This document shows, piece by piece, positions 7,933 to 18,836 of a stretch of DNA of 64,000 nt (its first letter is position 1; each line of letters starts with the position of its first letter). Origin of the DNA: Mycolicibacterium litorale. Its GTDB lineage: Bacteria; Actinomycetota; Actinomycetes; Mycobacteriales; Mycobacteriaceae. The notes under the pieces were generated by a model. The model made no database searches. It saw only the letters and a list, made by a program, of their open reading frames with translations, and was not told the origin of the DNA. The position numbers and the translations under genes are program-made. The DNA lies in the NCBI GenBank assembly GCA_002007745.1, contig CP019882.1:5208001-5272000 (forward strand), written 5' to 3'.

Positions 7933-8919
7933 TTGGTGGCAGTCCACCCGTCGTCGCCGGCCGGCCGGCAGTACGAGCTCGTGGCGGCCGCACCGGGGCG
8001 GCGAGTCCGCGCGGTCATCAACGAAACCGGAGCCGCGCTACGACAGCTGAGCGTCGACGACGTGGAGCTGACGCCGAGCTATGCCGATGACGTTCCCCCG
8101 CCGTTCTTCTGCGGCGCCGTACTGGCACCTTGGCCGAATCGGGTTCGAGACGGGCGATGGACGCACGAAGGCCGACCGCTGCAGCTCGAGATCACCGAGC
8201 CCGAGCTCGGCAACGCACTGCACGGGCTGCTCTACGACACCCCGTACCGACCCATCGAACGCACGCCGGCGTCGATACGCCTGGGCGCACAGGTCAGTGC
8301 GCAACCCGGTTATCCGTTCCGGCTGGACACCGAGGTGACGTATGCGTTGACTGCCGACGGACTGGCGGTCAACCACCGCCTGCACAACGCCGGGGCCGAT
8401 TGCACACCGGTGGCCCTGGGCGCACACCCATTCCTGGCCGTCGGCGAGGTACCGGCCGAACAACTGATCGTGACCGTTTCCGCCGGGCGGCACATCGATG
8501 TCGACAGTCGCCAGATACCGGTCGGCAGCACTGCGGTGGCGGGCACCGACTGGGACCTGCGCGCCGGACGTCCCGTCAGCGCTCTGCGCCTCGACGACAC
8601 CTGGACGGACCTGATGATGACGGGCGCAGGCAGCACCCACACACTGACGGCACCCGACGGCCGGGCCGTATCCCTATGGGCGGACCGTCAATTCGGCTAC
8701 GTGCACGTGTTCATCACCAGGGAATTCCCTTGCGACAGCGACCACCTCATCACCGCCGTGGCCATCGAACCGATGACGGCACCCGCCAACGCTTTGAACA
8801 GCGGAGCCGGACTGCGCTGGCTCGCCCCCGGGGACAGCTGGTCGATGTCCTGGGCGATTCGCTACCACGAGCGCCACGTCGACGGCACCGGCGCCCTCAG
8901 GGCTCCACGACGACCTTGA
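7933..8919 (+). CDS. Aldose 1-epimerase (mutarotase) family protein
   Basis: 328 residues; interconverts alpha and beta anomers of a free sugar before isomerisation or import. The galactose-mutarotase fold is indicated by LAPWPNRVRDGRW, the catalytic His segment VALGAHPFLAVG and the catalytic Glu segment VAIEPMTAPANALNSG. Start is TTG 7933 or GTG 7936, directly behind operator 1, with no obvious Shine-Dalgarno, so a leaderless or very short-leader transcript is possible. The last 23 bases overlap the end of the convergent dehydrogenase gene. Within the island it probably acts on arabinose. Confidence 0.85.
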   Translation: MVAVHPSSPAGRQYELVAAAPGRRVRAVINETGAALRQLSVDDVELTPSYADDVPPPFFCGAVLAPWPNRVRDGRWTHEGRPLQLEITEPELGNALHGLLYDTPYRPIERTPASIRLGAQVSAQPGYPFRLDTEVTYALTADGLAVNHRLHNAGADCTPVALGAHPFLAVGEVPAEQLIVTVSAGRHIDVDSRQIPVGSTAVAGTDWDLRAGRPVSALRLDDTWTDLMMTGAGSTHTLTAPDGRAVSLWADRQFGYVHVFITREFPCDSDHLITAVAIEPMTAPANALNSGAGLRWLAPGDSWSMSWAIRYHERHVDGTGALRAPRRP

Positions 8920-9904
8920 GGCCCTCCCGCCCGGCTGCGACGGCGAACGCGTCCGCCGCCTGATCCAGCGGGTATCGGTGGGTCACGATCGACGACACGT
9001 CGATCAGGCCTTGCTCGACGAGCCGAATCGCCCGGGGATAGGCCTCGTTCATCCGCCTGACCAAGACCAGTGTGAGCCCCTTGCGGCGTGCTGCCGACGC
9101 CTGAAACGACGTGTGGTCGCCGGCCGGGATGCCGCCCAGCACCACCCTGGCTCCCGGTCGCGCCGCACGCAGCGAGAGCTCGACCGCGAGGTCGGTGCCG
9201 GCCAACTCGAAGACCGCGTCGGCCCCACTGCCGCCGAGCGCGGCGGACATCGCCGACTCCTCACGCGCCGCGCTGACATCGAGTGCGACGTCGGCACCGA
9301 GTCGCAGGGCTGCCTCTCGACGATGCGCCAGGGGCTCCACGACCACGATCCGGGTGGCACCGCAACGTCGGGCCGCCTGCACCAGCAGCAGCCCGATCGG
9401 ACCGGCCCCGACGACCGCAACACTCGCGCCAATCCTCAAGTGGCCCAGGTCGAGTGCATGCAGAGCCACGCCCAGCGGCTCGAGCATCGCCCCATCGGCG
9501 GCACTCAGCCCGTCAGGGAGCCCATGCAGCGCCCAGGACGGCCAGGCCAGATACTGCCGCAGACCACCGTCGTACTCGCCGTGCCCGGCGAACACGACCG
9601 TGGGACACAGGTTTCGGTATCCGTCTCGGCAGCTCTCACACCGGCCGCACGGCAACGCCGGATCCACGGCGACCCGCTCACCGTGACGCGGGCCCCCTTC
9701 GATCACGCCGGCGAATTCGTGGCCGGGGACCACCGGCCGGCTCAGCCGGGAATCCCCGATCCCGGCCTCGGCGAACCAATGCAGATCCGACCCACACAGT
9801 CCGACAGCGGTGACGCGCACCAGCTCCTCGCCGACACCCACGCGCGGGATCGCCTCGGCATGCGTCCGAACATCACCGGCACCGTGGATCCGCGCGGCTG
9901 TCAT
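8897..9904 (-). CDS. Zinc-dependent polyol/sorbitol-type dehydrogenase (MDR family)
   Basis: 335 residues in the medium-chain dehydrogenase/reductase family. Catalytic zinc ligands are seen in GLCGSDLHW and VPGHEFAGVIEGG; structural zinc cysteines in CGRCESCRDGYRNLC; the NAD(P)-binding Rossmann motif is VAVVGAGPIGLLLVQAA. I chose the Met at 9904 because family members start MKAARFHG-like; an in-frame ATG at 9925 directly abuts operator 2 and would suit a leaderless message. Likely oxidises a pentitol or pentose-derived alcohol; the exact substrate is not determinable. Confidence 0.82.
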   Translation of the reverse strand: MTAARIHGAGDVRTHAEAIPRVGVGEELVRVTAVGLCGSDLHWFAEAGIGDSRLSRPVVPGHEFAGVIEGGPRHGERVAVDPALPCGRCESCRDGYRNLCPTVVFAGHGEYDGGLRQYLAWPSWALHGLPDGLSAADGAMLEPLGVALHALDLGHLRIGASVAVVGAGPIGLLLVQAARRCGATRIVVVEPLAHRREAALRLGADVALDVSAAREESAMSAALGGSGADAVFELAGTDLAVELSLRAARPGARVVLGGIPAGDHTSFQASAARRKGLTLVLVRRMNEAYPRAIRLVEQGLIDVSSIVTHRYPLDQAADAFAVAAGREGLKVVVEP

Positions 9905-9926
9905 TGTGTCCGTCGTCACCACCATG

Positions 9927-9942
9927 ATGTTAACGCTAACAT
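9927..9942. promoter_or_regulatory. LacI-type arabinose operator 2
   Basis: ATGTTAACGCTAACAT lies immediately upstream of the polyol dehydrogenase gene. It matches the reverse complement of operator 4 (14973-14988) at 15 of 16 positions. Confidence 0.8.
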
Positions 9943-9970
9943 CAAGGTCGGGCCAGCGCGATACACCGCA

Positions 9971-9984
9971 GTGAGCGTTCACAT
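9971..9984. promoter_or_regulatory. LacI-type arabinose operator 3 (probable autoregulation)
   Basis: GTGAGCGTTCACAT differs by one base from the matching part of operator 4 (GTGAGCGTTAACAT). It lies 48 bases before the first lacI-family gene and on the other side of the divergent dehydrogenase promoter, so it may serve either. Confidence 0.6.
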
Positions 9985-10017
9985 CGCGATTACTATGCGA
10001 AGCGAACAGGCTGGGTG

Positions 10018-10024
10018 AAGGAGG
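10018..10024 (+). promoter_or_regulatory. Strong ribosome binding site deciding the lacI start
   Basis: AAGGAGG with 7 bases to GTG 10032. It fixes this GTG as the start rather than the internal ATG of the frame. Confidence 0.8.
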
Positions 10025-10031
10025 TTCGCCG

Positions 10032-11051
10032 GTGGCGGAGAGCGGTGACCGGCGACCGGTCAACATGTTCGACGTCGCCAAGGCCGCCGGCGTCTCCCAC
10101 CAGACGGTGTCGCGCGTGCTCAACGGGTCCGCGGCAGTCAAGGAATCCACCCGCCGACGAGTCAATGCCGCGATCGACGAGTTGGGTTATCGGCGCAATC
10201 TCGCCGCGCGGGCACTGGCGACTCGCCGATCGAAGACGCTGGGTGTCATCTGCTTCGACAGCACCCTCTACGGCCCAGCCAGCATGCTCTACGCGATCGA
10301 GCACGCCGCCCGCAACGCCGGCTATTTCGTCAGTGTCGCAAGCGAATCCACAATCGACAGTACGACGTTACCCAGAGCGCTCAACCGGCTCACCGAACAA
10401 TCCGTCGAAGGGGTCGTCGTGATCGCGCCGCTGTCCGAGACGCGCAGTGCACTGGCCCATTTGCACCGCGGAGTCCCCGCGGTGGCGGTCGACGGCACCG
10501 GCGGTCTGGGGCTGCCCGTCGTCAGTGTCGATCAGCTCGACGGCGCCCGGCAGGTCACCCGGCACCTCATGGACCAGGGTGCGTCCACCGTGTGGCATGT
10601 GACCGGCGCCGAGGGGTGGGCCGACACCGATGCCCGGGTGGCCGGCTGGCATGCCGAGCTGTCCGCGGCCGGACGGCCCATTCCCGAACCCCTGCACGGC
10701 AATTGGTCGCCGGCATCGGGCTACCAGGCGGGAATCGCGCTGGCCCGGCGCCCCGACGTGGAGGCGGTCTTCGTCGCCAACGACCAGATGGCGCTGGGCC
10801 TGCTGCGGGCCTTCGCCGAGGCCGGCCGCAACGTTCCCGGGGATGTCCTGGTCGCCGGTTTCGACGACGTCCCGGAAGCCGAGTTCTACTCGCCGCCGCT
10901 GACCACGGTGCGCCAGGATTTCGCCCAAGTGGGCCGGCGCAGCATCGAAATGCTCATCGCCCGGATCGAAGGTGACGACGGCCCCGTCGACGACCAGCCC
11001 ACACTGGTACCGGCCAAGGTCGTCGTCCGGCAGAGCACCCGGCGCTGCTGA
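10032..11051 (+). CDS. LacI-family transcriptional regulator (arabinose island, copy 1)
   Basis: 339 residues: N-terminal HTH and hinge (NMFDVAKAAGVSHQTVSRVL, about residues 11-30) and a periplasmic-binding-protein-like effector domain ending in AEFYSPPLTTVRQDFAQVG. The recognition helix SHQTVSRV is identical in the second LacI protein at 19831, so both should read the same operator family. Preceded by operator 3. It ends 4 bases before the convergent mmsB-like permease gene. Effector expected to be arabinose or a related sugar, by context. Confidence 0.9.
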   Translation: MAESGDRRPVNMFDVAKAAGVSHQTVSRVLNGSAAVKESTRRRVNAAIDELGYRRNLAARALATRRSKTLGVICFDSTLYGPASMLYAIEHAARNAGYFVSVASESTIDSTTLPRALNRLTEQSVEGVVVIAPLSETRSALAHLHRGVPAVAVDGTGGLGLPVVSVDQLDGARQVTRHLMDQGASTVWHVTGAEGWADTDARVAGWHAELSAAGRPIPEPLHGNWSPASGYQAGIALARRPDVEAVFVANDQMALGLLRAFAEAGRNVPGDVLVAGFDDVPEAEFYSPPLTTVRQDFAQVGRRSIEMLIARIEGDDGPVDDQPTLVPAKVVVRQSTRRC

Positions 11052-11055
11052 CCCG

Positions 11056-12296
11056 CTACCGCCCGCCGCGGCGCCGGTTGTAGACGTCGAATCCGACCGC
11101 CGCCAGCAGCACCAGACCCTTGATCACCTGTTGGATGTCGCTGCCGATTCCCAGAATCGACATGCCGTTGTTCAACACACCCAGCACCAGGCCACCGACG
11201 ATGGCGCCGAATACGGTGCCGACACCGCCACTGGACGAGGCACCACCGATGAAAGCCGCGGCGATGGCCTCCAGCTCGAAGTTGATACCGGCCTGCGGAG
11301 TCGCCGAGTTCAGCCGGGCTGCGAACAACAGGCCGGCAACCGCCGCGAGCACTCCCATGTTGACGAACACCAGCAGCGTGATGCGGCGATTGCGGATACC
11401 GGAAAGCCGTGCCGCGTCAGCATTCCCACCGACGGCATACACCTGGCGGCCGAATACGGTGTTGCGCATGACAAAGGCGTAGATCAAGGTCAGCACCACC
11501 AGGATGATCCCAACGATGGGGACCCCGCGGTAGCTGGCCAGCAGCAGCGTGAACACCAGTAGCCCGAGGACGATCGCAGCGCACTTCGCCACGAATAGCG
11601 GCATGGCGAGGACCGACTGCCCGTAGCGCGACTGGGCTCGCCTGCGCCGGATCTGGACGGCCACAGCGGCCACCATGATGACCACACCGAGAATGACCGT
11701 GGGCCAGTGGTAGACGGCGTTGGTTCCGATCTCCGGCAGGAACCCGCTGCTGACCTGTTCCAGTCCGCGGGGCATGGGAGCAATGGATTGCCCCTCGAGC
11801 AGGTACTGGGTGGCGCCGCGGAAGACCAGCATTCCGCCCAGCGTGACGATGAACGAGGGGATTCCGACGTAGGCGATCCAGAATCCCTGCCAGGCTCCGA
11901 TGAGCGCTCCGATACCGACGCACGCGGCGACACCGACGATCCAGGGCACGTCGTGACGCACCATCAGCACGCCTGCCATCGCCCCGATGAAGCCCGCGAT
12001 CGAGCCGACCGACAGGTCGATGTGGCCGGCGATGATCACGATGACCATGCCGATCGCGAGGACCAGGATGTAACCGTTCTGCTGGATGATGTTGGTGACG
12101 TTGAGCGGCTTGAGCAGAATGCCGCCGGTCCAGACCTGGAAGAGCACAACGATGGCCGCCAACGCCACGACCATGCCGTACTGGCGGATGTGCGACATCA
12201 GAAATGTGGACAGTCGCTCCCGAATACCCTTGCGCCCCGGCTCGTTCGGGTGGTTGGGCCCGGCTGCCCGCCCCGAGGTCTGCTCCACCGTGCTGG

Positions 12297-12300
<4 letters not shown>
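11056..12300 (-). CDS. mmsB: Multiple-sugar ABC transporter permease (MmsB/GguB type)
   Basis: 414 residues with about 10 transmembrane segments; BPD_transp_2 family signatures IIAGHIDLSVGSIAGFIGA, IPSFIVTLGGMLVFRGATQY and AIAAAFIGGASSSGGVGTV. GTG 12300 overlaps the ATPase stop by four bases (GTGA), so the frame upstream of it is not part of the gene. It is the membrane channel of the ChvE-MmsAB importer, which in other bacteria moves L-arabinose, xylose, glucose and galactose. Last gene of the leftward transporter operon. Confidence 0.88.
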
Positions 12301-13825
<1,525 letters not shown>

Positions 13826-13829
<4 letters not shown>

Positions 13830-14926
13830 TGAACCTGTGCTTCGGTGTAGTAGCCCGAATCCACCAGCACTGCTTGGTAATTGGACTTGTCCACGCTGAC
13901 CGGCTGCAGCAGGTAGGACGGCACCACCTTCACGCCGTTGTTGTAGGTCTTGTCGTCGTTGACCTCGGGCTTGCCCCCGGTGAGAACGGCGTTGGCCTCC
14001 TGCACAGCGGCTTTGGCCAGCTCGCGGGTGTCCTTGAACACGGTCTGGGTCTGCTCGCCGGCCACAATCGATTTCACCGATGCCAATTCGGCGTCCTGGC
14101 CGGTCACGATCGGCAAGGGCTTGGCCTGGTTGCCGTAACCTGCGCTCTTCAATGCCGAGAGCACGCCGCGGGAGATCCCGTCGTACGGTGACAGCACGGC
14201 GTCGACCCGGGCGCTGGTGTAGGCCTGGCTGAGCAGGTTGTCCATTCTCGACTGCGCCAACCCGCCGTCCCAGCGCAGTGTGGCGATCTGGTCGAAGGAG
14301 GTCTGCCCGCTTCTGACGACCAGCTCGCCGCTGTCGATATGCGGCTTGAGCACGCTCATCGCGCCGTCGAAGAAGTAGGTCGCATTGTTGTCGTCCGGCG
14401 ATCCGGCGAACAGTTCGATGTTGAACGGGCCCTTGCCCTGTCCGAGCCCGAGCTTGTCGACGATGTAACTGCCCTGCAGCACTCCGACCTTGAAGTTGTC
14501 GAACGTCGCGTAGTAGTCGACGTTGGGGGTGCCCTTGATCAGTCGGTCGTAGCTGATCACCGGGATCTTGGCATCTGCCGCGTGTTGCAACGTGGTGGTC
14601 AGCGAGGATCCGTCGATCGGGGCGACGACGAGCAGCTTGACCCCCTTGGTGATCATGTTCTCGATCTGGGAGACCTGGTTCTGCACCACGTCGTCGCCGT
14701 ATTGCAGATCGGTGGCATATCCCAGGGCCTGGAATTGGTCGACCATGTTCTTGCCGTCGGCCACCCACCGCTCGGAGGACTTCGTCGGCATCGAGATGCC
14801 CACAGTGCCCTTGTCGCCGCCCTTATCGCCACTACCCGCCGAGGTGTCGGTGGACCTGCCGCAGCCCGCCAGGGCCAGCGCGATCACCATCATCATCAGG
14901 GCGGCGAGCCCGGTCAATTTCCTCAC
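13826..14926 (-). CDS. chvE: Sugar-binding lipoprotein (ChvE/XylF type)
   Basis: 366 residues. The N-terminal lipoprotein signal ends LALAGCG, with Cys at about residue 22 as the lipid anchor, fitting an exported, membrane-tethered receptor. The mature part is a PBP type-I sugar receptor: VGISMPTKSSERWVADG, MITKGVKLLVVAPIDGSSL, VISYDRLIKG and LSPYDGISRGVLSALKSAG, all typical of ChvE, which binds pyranose sugars including arabinose. First gene of the leftward chvE-mmsA-mmsB operon, behind operator 4. Confidence 0.9.
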
Positions 14927-14972
14927 GAAATCCTCCTGCGGGAATGCGGCGCCAGTGATGCAGCCGTCGAGA

Positions 14973-14988
14973 ATGTGAGCGTTAACAT
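14973..14988. promoter_or_regulatory. LacI-type arabinose operator 4
   Basis: ATGTGAGCGTTAACAT, 46 bases upstream of the chvE-like start on the minus strand; nearly the reverse complement of operator 2. Confidence 0.78.
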
Positions 14989-15142
14989 GCTGTGCGTCAG
15001 TATGTGAGCCAACTCACTGGCTTGTCAACAGGATGTTTCGATGACGTCTCCGAACTGCGGATTCGGCATCGCGCGACCATGCGAACCCCTTCCCGCGCCG
15101 CCGTGGCACCGGGTTTGCGCATCCCGTTGACACCCCCGAAGT

Positions 15143-15154
15143 GTTAGCGCTAAC
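15143..15154. promoter_or_regulatory. LacI-type arabinose operator 5
   Basis: GTTAGCGCTAAC, perfect palindrome and identical to operator 1; both are followed by ATT. It lies about 100 bases before ytfQ and should control the long ytfQ-to-araA operon. Confidence 0.82.
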
Positions 15155-15256
15155 ATTCGCCCGGTGTAATGCCCGTCACATTCGCGGCGCGGCACCCAAC
15201 TCCGCCACTCGGCCCGCCAGCGGCCGACATCGGCGACCGACAGACGAGGAGTCGCG

Positions 15257-16228
15257 GTGAAGAGAACACTTGCAGCGGCATTGGGCGCCGTGCTCACGAC
15301 CACCCTGGTGGCATGTGGCAGCGGCCCCGCGCCCGGTGGCTCCTCGGACGGCAAACTCACCATGGGGTTCGCCCAGGTTGGGGCCGAAAGTGGTTGGCGC
15401 ACAGCCAACACCAAGAACATTCAGGACTCCGCGGCTGCGGCCGGGGTCAACTTGAAGTTCTCCGACGCCAATGGCAAGCAGGAGAACCAGATCTCGGCCA
15501 TCCGGTCGTTCATCCAGCAGCACGTCGGCGTCATCGCCTTCAGCCCGGTGGTCCGGACCGGCTGGGACGCGGTGCTGCTCGAAGCCAAGAATGCGGGGAT
15601 CCCGGTGATCCTCACCGACCGGGCGGTCGACACCCAGGAGACCGACGTCTACAAGACCTTCGTCGGGGCCGATTTCGTCGAAGAGGGCCGCCGGGCCGGG
15701 GACTGGGTGGCCAAGCAGTATGCCGCCGCGCCGGGGCCGGTCAACATCGTCGAACTGGAAGGCACCACCGGGGCTGATCCCGCCATCGACCGCAGCAAGG
15801 GCTTCGGCGAGGCGATCGCGACCAACCCGAATCTCAAGGTGATCGCCTCGCAGACCGGCGATTTCACCCGGTCCGGCGGCAAACAGGTGATGGAGGCCTT
15901 CCTCAAGGCCAATCCCAAGATCGACGTGGTCTTCGCCCAGAACGACGACATGGGGCTGGGCGCCATCGAGGCGATCGAAGCCGCCGGGCTCAAGCCCGGG
16001 CAGGACATCAAGCTCGTCGGCGTCGACGCCACCCACGACGGTATGCAGGCACTGGCCGACGGCAAGTTCAACTATCTGGTCGAGTGCAATCCACTGCTCG
16101 GCCCGCAACTGATGGATCTGGCCAAGAAGGTGGTGGCCGGCCAGCCGGTGCCCACCCGCGTCGTCGTCCCCGACCAGACCTTCGATCAGCAGCAGGCCAT
16201 CGCCGCACTGCCCGATCGCAAGTACTGA
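15257..16228 (+). CDS. ytfQ: Sugar-binding lipoprotein, YtfQ (galactofuranose/arabinofuranose) type
   Basis: 323 residues. Lipoprotein signal MKRTLAAALGAVLTTTLVAC with the lipid Cys at residue 20. The mature PBP type-I fold has GFAQVGAESGWRTANTKN, ISAIRSFIQQHVGVIAFSP and ILTDRAVDTQETDVY, matching the YtfQ family that binds furanose sugars. GTG 15257 follows GAGGAG. It heads a run of tightly overlapping genes through araA, so expression is expected to be governed by operator 5. Confidence 0.88.
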   Translation: MKRTLAAALGAVLTTTLVACGSGPAPGGSSDGKLTMGFAQVGAESGWRTANTKNIQDSAAAAGVNLKFSDANGKQENQISAIRSFIQQHVGVIAFSPVVRTGWDAVLLEAKNAGIPVILTDRAVDTQETDVYKTFVGADFVEEGRRAGDWVAKQYAAAPGPVNIVELEGTTGADPAIDRSKGFGEAIATNPNLKVIASQTGDFTRSGGKQVMEAFLKANPKIDVVFAQNDDMGLGAIEAIEAAGLKPGQDIKLVGVDATHDGMQALADGKFNYLVECNPLLGPQLMDLAKKVVAGQPVPTRVVVPDQTFDQQQAIAALPDRKY

Positions 16229-16231
16229 CCG

Positions 16232-17766
16232 ATGTCATCCAGGTCGACCGTCGACCCCGCCGGCCCGGTGGTCGAGATGCGCGACATCAGCCTCGGCTTC
16301 CCCGGTGTCAAGGCGCTCGACGGCGTCAGCCTCCGGTTGCTGCCCGGTGAGGTGCACGCCCTCATGGGCGAGAACGGCGCCGGCAAGTCCACCCTCATCA
16401 AGGCGCTCACCGGGGTGTACGGCATCGACGCGGGCGACATCACCGTATCCGGCGTTGCGCGCCGGTTCACCGGACCTCGCCAGGCCCAGGACGCCGGTAT
16501 CAGCACCGTCTACCAGGAAATCAACCTGTGTACGAATCTGACCGTGGCAGAGAACATCCTGCTCGGCCGCGAGCCTCGCCGGCTCGGCCGTATCGACCAC
16601 CGGGCGATGAACAGACGCGCCGGCGATCTGCTGTCTCGCCTCGAGCTCGACATCGATCCGCGTTCGGTCCTCGGCAGCCATCCGATCGCCGTCCAACAGC
16701 TCGTGGCGATCGCCCGCGCGACCGCGGTGTCGGTGCGCCTGCTGATCCTCGACGAACCGACGTCGAGCCTGGACACCGACGAGGTCGCCGAACTGTTCCG
16801 GGTGATCCGCCGGTTGCGCGACGGCGGCACCGCGGTGCTGTTCGTCTCACACTTCCTCGACCAGGTCTATGAGATCTCCGACCGAATGACGGTCCTGCGC
16901 AACGGACGTCGGGTCGGGGAATACCGCACCACCGACTTGGACCGCCGCCGGCTCGTCGCCCTGATGCTGGGCCGCGAACTCGAGGCGCTGGACGAGATCG
17001 CGCACACCGCGGCCGGGCACGTCGCACCACCACCGCGGTGCCGGTCGTCAGCACATCAGGTCTGGCCCGGGTGCCGCGGGTCCAGCCCGTGAGCCTGGAG
17101 ATCTTCTCCGGTGAGGTGGTCGGACTGGCCGGCCTGCTCGGCTCGGGCCGAACCGAATTCGCCAGGCTGCTCTTCGGCGCCGATCAACCGACCACCGGCC
17201 AGATCGCCGCCGCCGGCAAGCCCGTCCGGCTACGGTCGCCGCGGGCGGCCATCGCCCGCAAGTTCGCGTTCACCCCCGAGAATCGCAAACACGAGGGGAT
17301 CGTGGCCGAACTCAGCGTCCGCGACAACCTGGTGCTCGCGCTGCAGGCGCGCCGCGGCTTCGCCCGGCCGCTGTCGAGCAAGGCCAAGAACGATCTGGTG
17401 CGGCGCTACATCGAGGCGTTGGACATCAGGCCCGCCGATCCCGACCTGCCCATCAAGAACCTCAGCGGCGGCAACCAGCAGAAGGTGCTGCTGGCCCGCT
17501 GGCTGATCACCCGGCCGAACCTCTTGATCCTCGACGAGCCGACCCGCGGAATCGATGTCGCTGCCAAGGCCCAAATCCAACGGCTGATCACCGAACTCGC
17601 CGGCGACGGTATGGCCGTGTTGTTCATCTCGGCGGAACTCGACGAGGTCGCCCGCATCAGCGATCGCATCGCCGTCCTGCGCGACGGGGTCAACGTCGCC
17701 CAGATCGACGGCGGTTGCCCAGTCTCGGAACTCACCGCCCTGATCGCCACCGGGAGCCAACGATGA
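16232..17766 (+). CDS. ytfR: Sugar ABC transporter ATPase (YtfR type), with a one-base frameshift
   Basis: Two ABC domains on one gene, here in two frames. Domain 1 (16232 to about 17030): GENGAGKST, a degenerate signature region SHPIAVQQLVAIARA, LLILDEPTSSLD. Domain 2 (about 17038-17766): GLLGSGRTE, LSGGNQQKV, LLILDEPTRGID. The frame breaks in the interdomain linker, at a CC doublet (17033-17034); adding one C joins AGHVAPPP to AVPVVSTSG and restores a normal protein of about 511 residues. There is no ribosome site before GTG 17038, so two separate subunits are less likely. The stop overlaps ytfT (ATGA). Confidence 0.82.
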
Positions 17767-18836
17767 TGCATCGGCTGACCTCGTCGCCGCTGTTCTGGCC
17801 GGCCGCGGCGCTGATCGGGTTGCTGGCCCTCAACGTCGTTCTGACACCGTCGTTCCTGAGCATCCGGCTGGAAAGCGGACACCTCTACGGCAGTCTGATC
17901 GACATCCTGCGCAACGGTGCCCCGATGATGCTCGTCGCGTTGGGGATGACATTGGTGATCGCCTCGCGCGGTATCGACCTCTCCGTCGGCGCGGTGGTGT
18001 CGATCTCCGGTGCCCTGGCTTGCGCGCACATCGCCGCGGCGTCGGACCAGACCAGCCTGGGCACTGTCGCCGCCGCGATCCTGATCGCCCTCGCCGCGAG
18101 CGTCGCGCTGGGGTTGTGGAACGGGATGTTGGTGTCCAGCTTCGGGATCACGCCGATCATCGCCACCCTGGTGCTGATGACGGCCGGACGGGGAATCGCC
18201 CTGCTGATCACCCAGGGCCAGATCCTCACCCTCGGCGGCGGGCCCTTCAAGGTGCTCGGCGCCGGGTATGCGCTCGGGCTGCCGGTCGCGATCCTGATCA
18301 CCCTGGCCGTCTTCGTGGTGGTCGCGGCGGTCACCAGGCGCAGCGCGCTGGGCATGTTGTTGGAGTCCATCGGGGTCAACCCGGAGGCCAGCCGGCTGGC
18401 GGGTGTTCGGTACCGCACGATCGTGCTCGCGGTCTATGTGTTCAGCGGATTGTGCGCGGGCGTGGCCGGGCTGATGATCGCCTCCAACATCTCGGCCGCC
18501 GACGCCAACAATGCGGGCCTGTGGATCGAGATGGACGCCATCCTCGCGGTCGTCATCGGGGGCACATCCCTGTTGGGTGGGCGCTTCAGTCTGACCGGAA
18601 CCGTGCTGGGCGCGTTGATCATTCAGACCCTGACCACCACGGTGTACACGGCCGGCATCACCCCGGAGACCACCCTGGTCTTCAAGGCCGTTGTGGTGAT
18701 CGCCGTCTGTCTGCTGCAAGCGCCGCGTTTCCGGCGGTTGCTGCGTCGTCGTGCCGCGACCTCCGACGGTCCGGTCACCGCCCGGCCCGACTCCACTGGG
18801 CTGGGCGCGAACAGCGAGCCGGTGGTGGCGTCGTGA
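17763..18836 (+). CDS. ytfT: Sugar ABC transporter permease (YtfT type)
   Basis: 357 residues, about 8-10 transmembrane segments, BPD_transp_2 family: VASRGIDLSVGAVVSISGA-like core (18-residue stretch near residue 65), FGITPIIATLVLMTAGRG and MDAILAVVIGGTSLLGGRF. Starts at ATG 17763 inside the ytfR stop and ends overlapping the yjfF GTG. YtfT and YjfF form the heteromeric channel of the furanose importer. Confidence 0.87.
   Translation: MMHRLTSSPLFWPAAALIGLLALNVVLTPSFLSIRLESGHLYGSLIDILRNGAPMMLVALGMTLVIASRGIDLSVGAVVSISGALACAHIAAASDQTSLGTVAAAILIALAASVALGLWNGMLVSSFGITPIIATLVLMTAGRGIALLITQGQILTLGGGPFKVLGAGYALGLPVAILITLAVFVVVAAVTRRSALGMLLESIGVNPEASRLAGVRYRTIVLAVYVFSGLCAGVAGLMIASNISAADANNAGLWIEMDAILAVVIGGTSLLGGRFSLTGTVLGALIIQTLTTTVYTAGITPETTLVFKAVVVIAVCLLQAPRFRRLLRRRAATSDGPVTARPDSTGLGANSEPVVAS

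Larger units (their letters stand above)
14927..15256. other. Divergent control region between the two sugar-importer operons
   Basis: 330 bases without a credible gene. It holds operator 4 (14973-14988) facing the leftward chvE operon and operator 5 (15143-15154) facing the rightward ytfQ operon, separated by about 150 bases, and the GAGGAG ribosome site (15246-15251) of ytfQ. The two-operator spacing would allow looping by a LacI-type tetramer or separate control of each arm. No other element was recognised. Confidence 0.75.

Noticed and set aside
17038..17766. Second half of the YtfR-like ATPase as an independent half-transporter gene
   Set aside because: No ribosome site before GTG 17038, the break is in a linker, and six other genes in the window show the same one-base loss; a frameshifted single gene is simpler.
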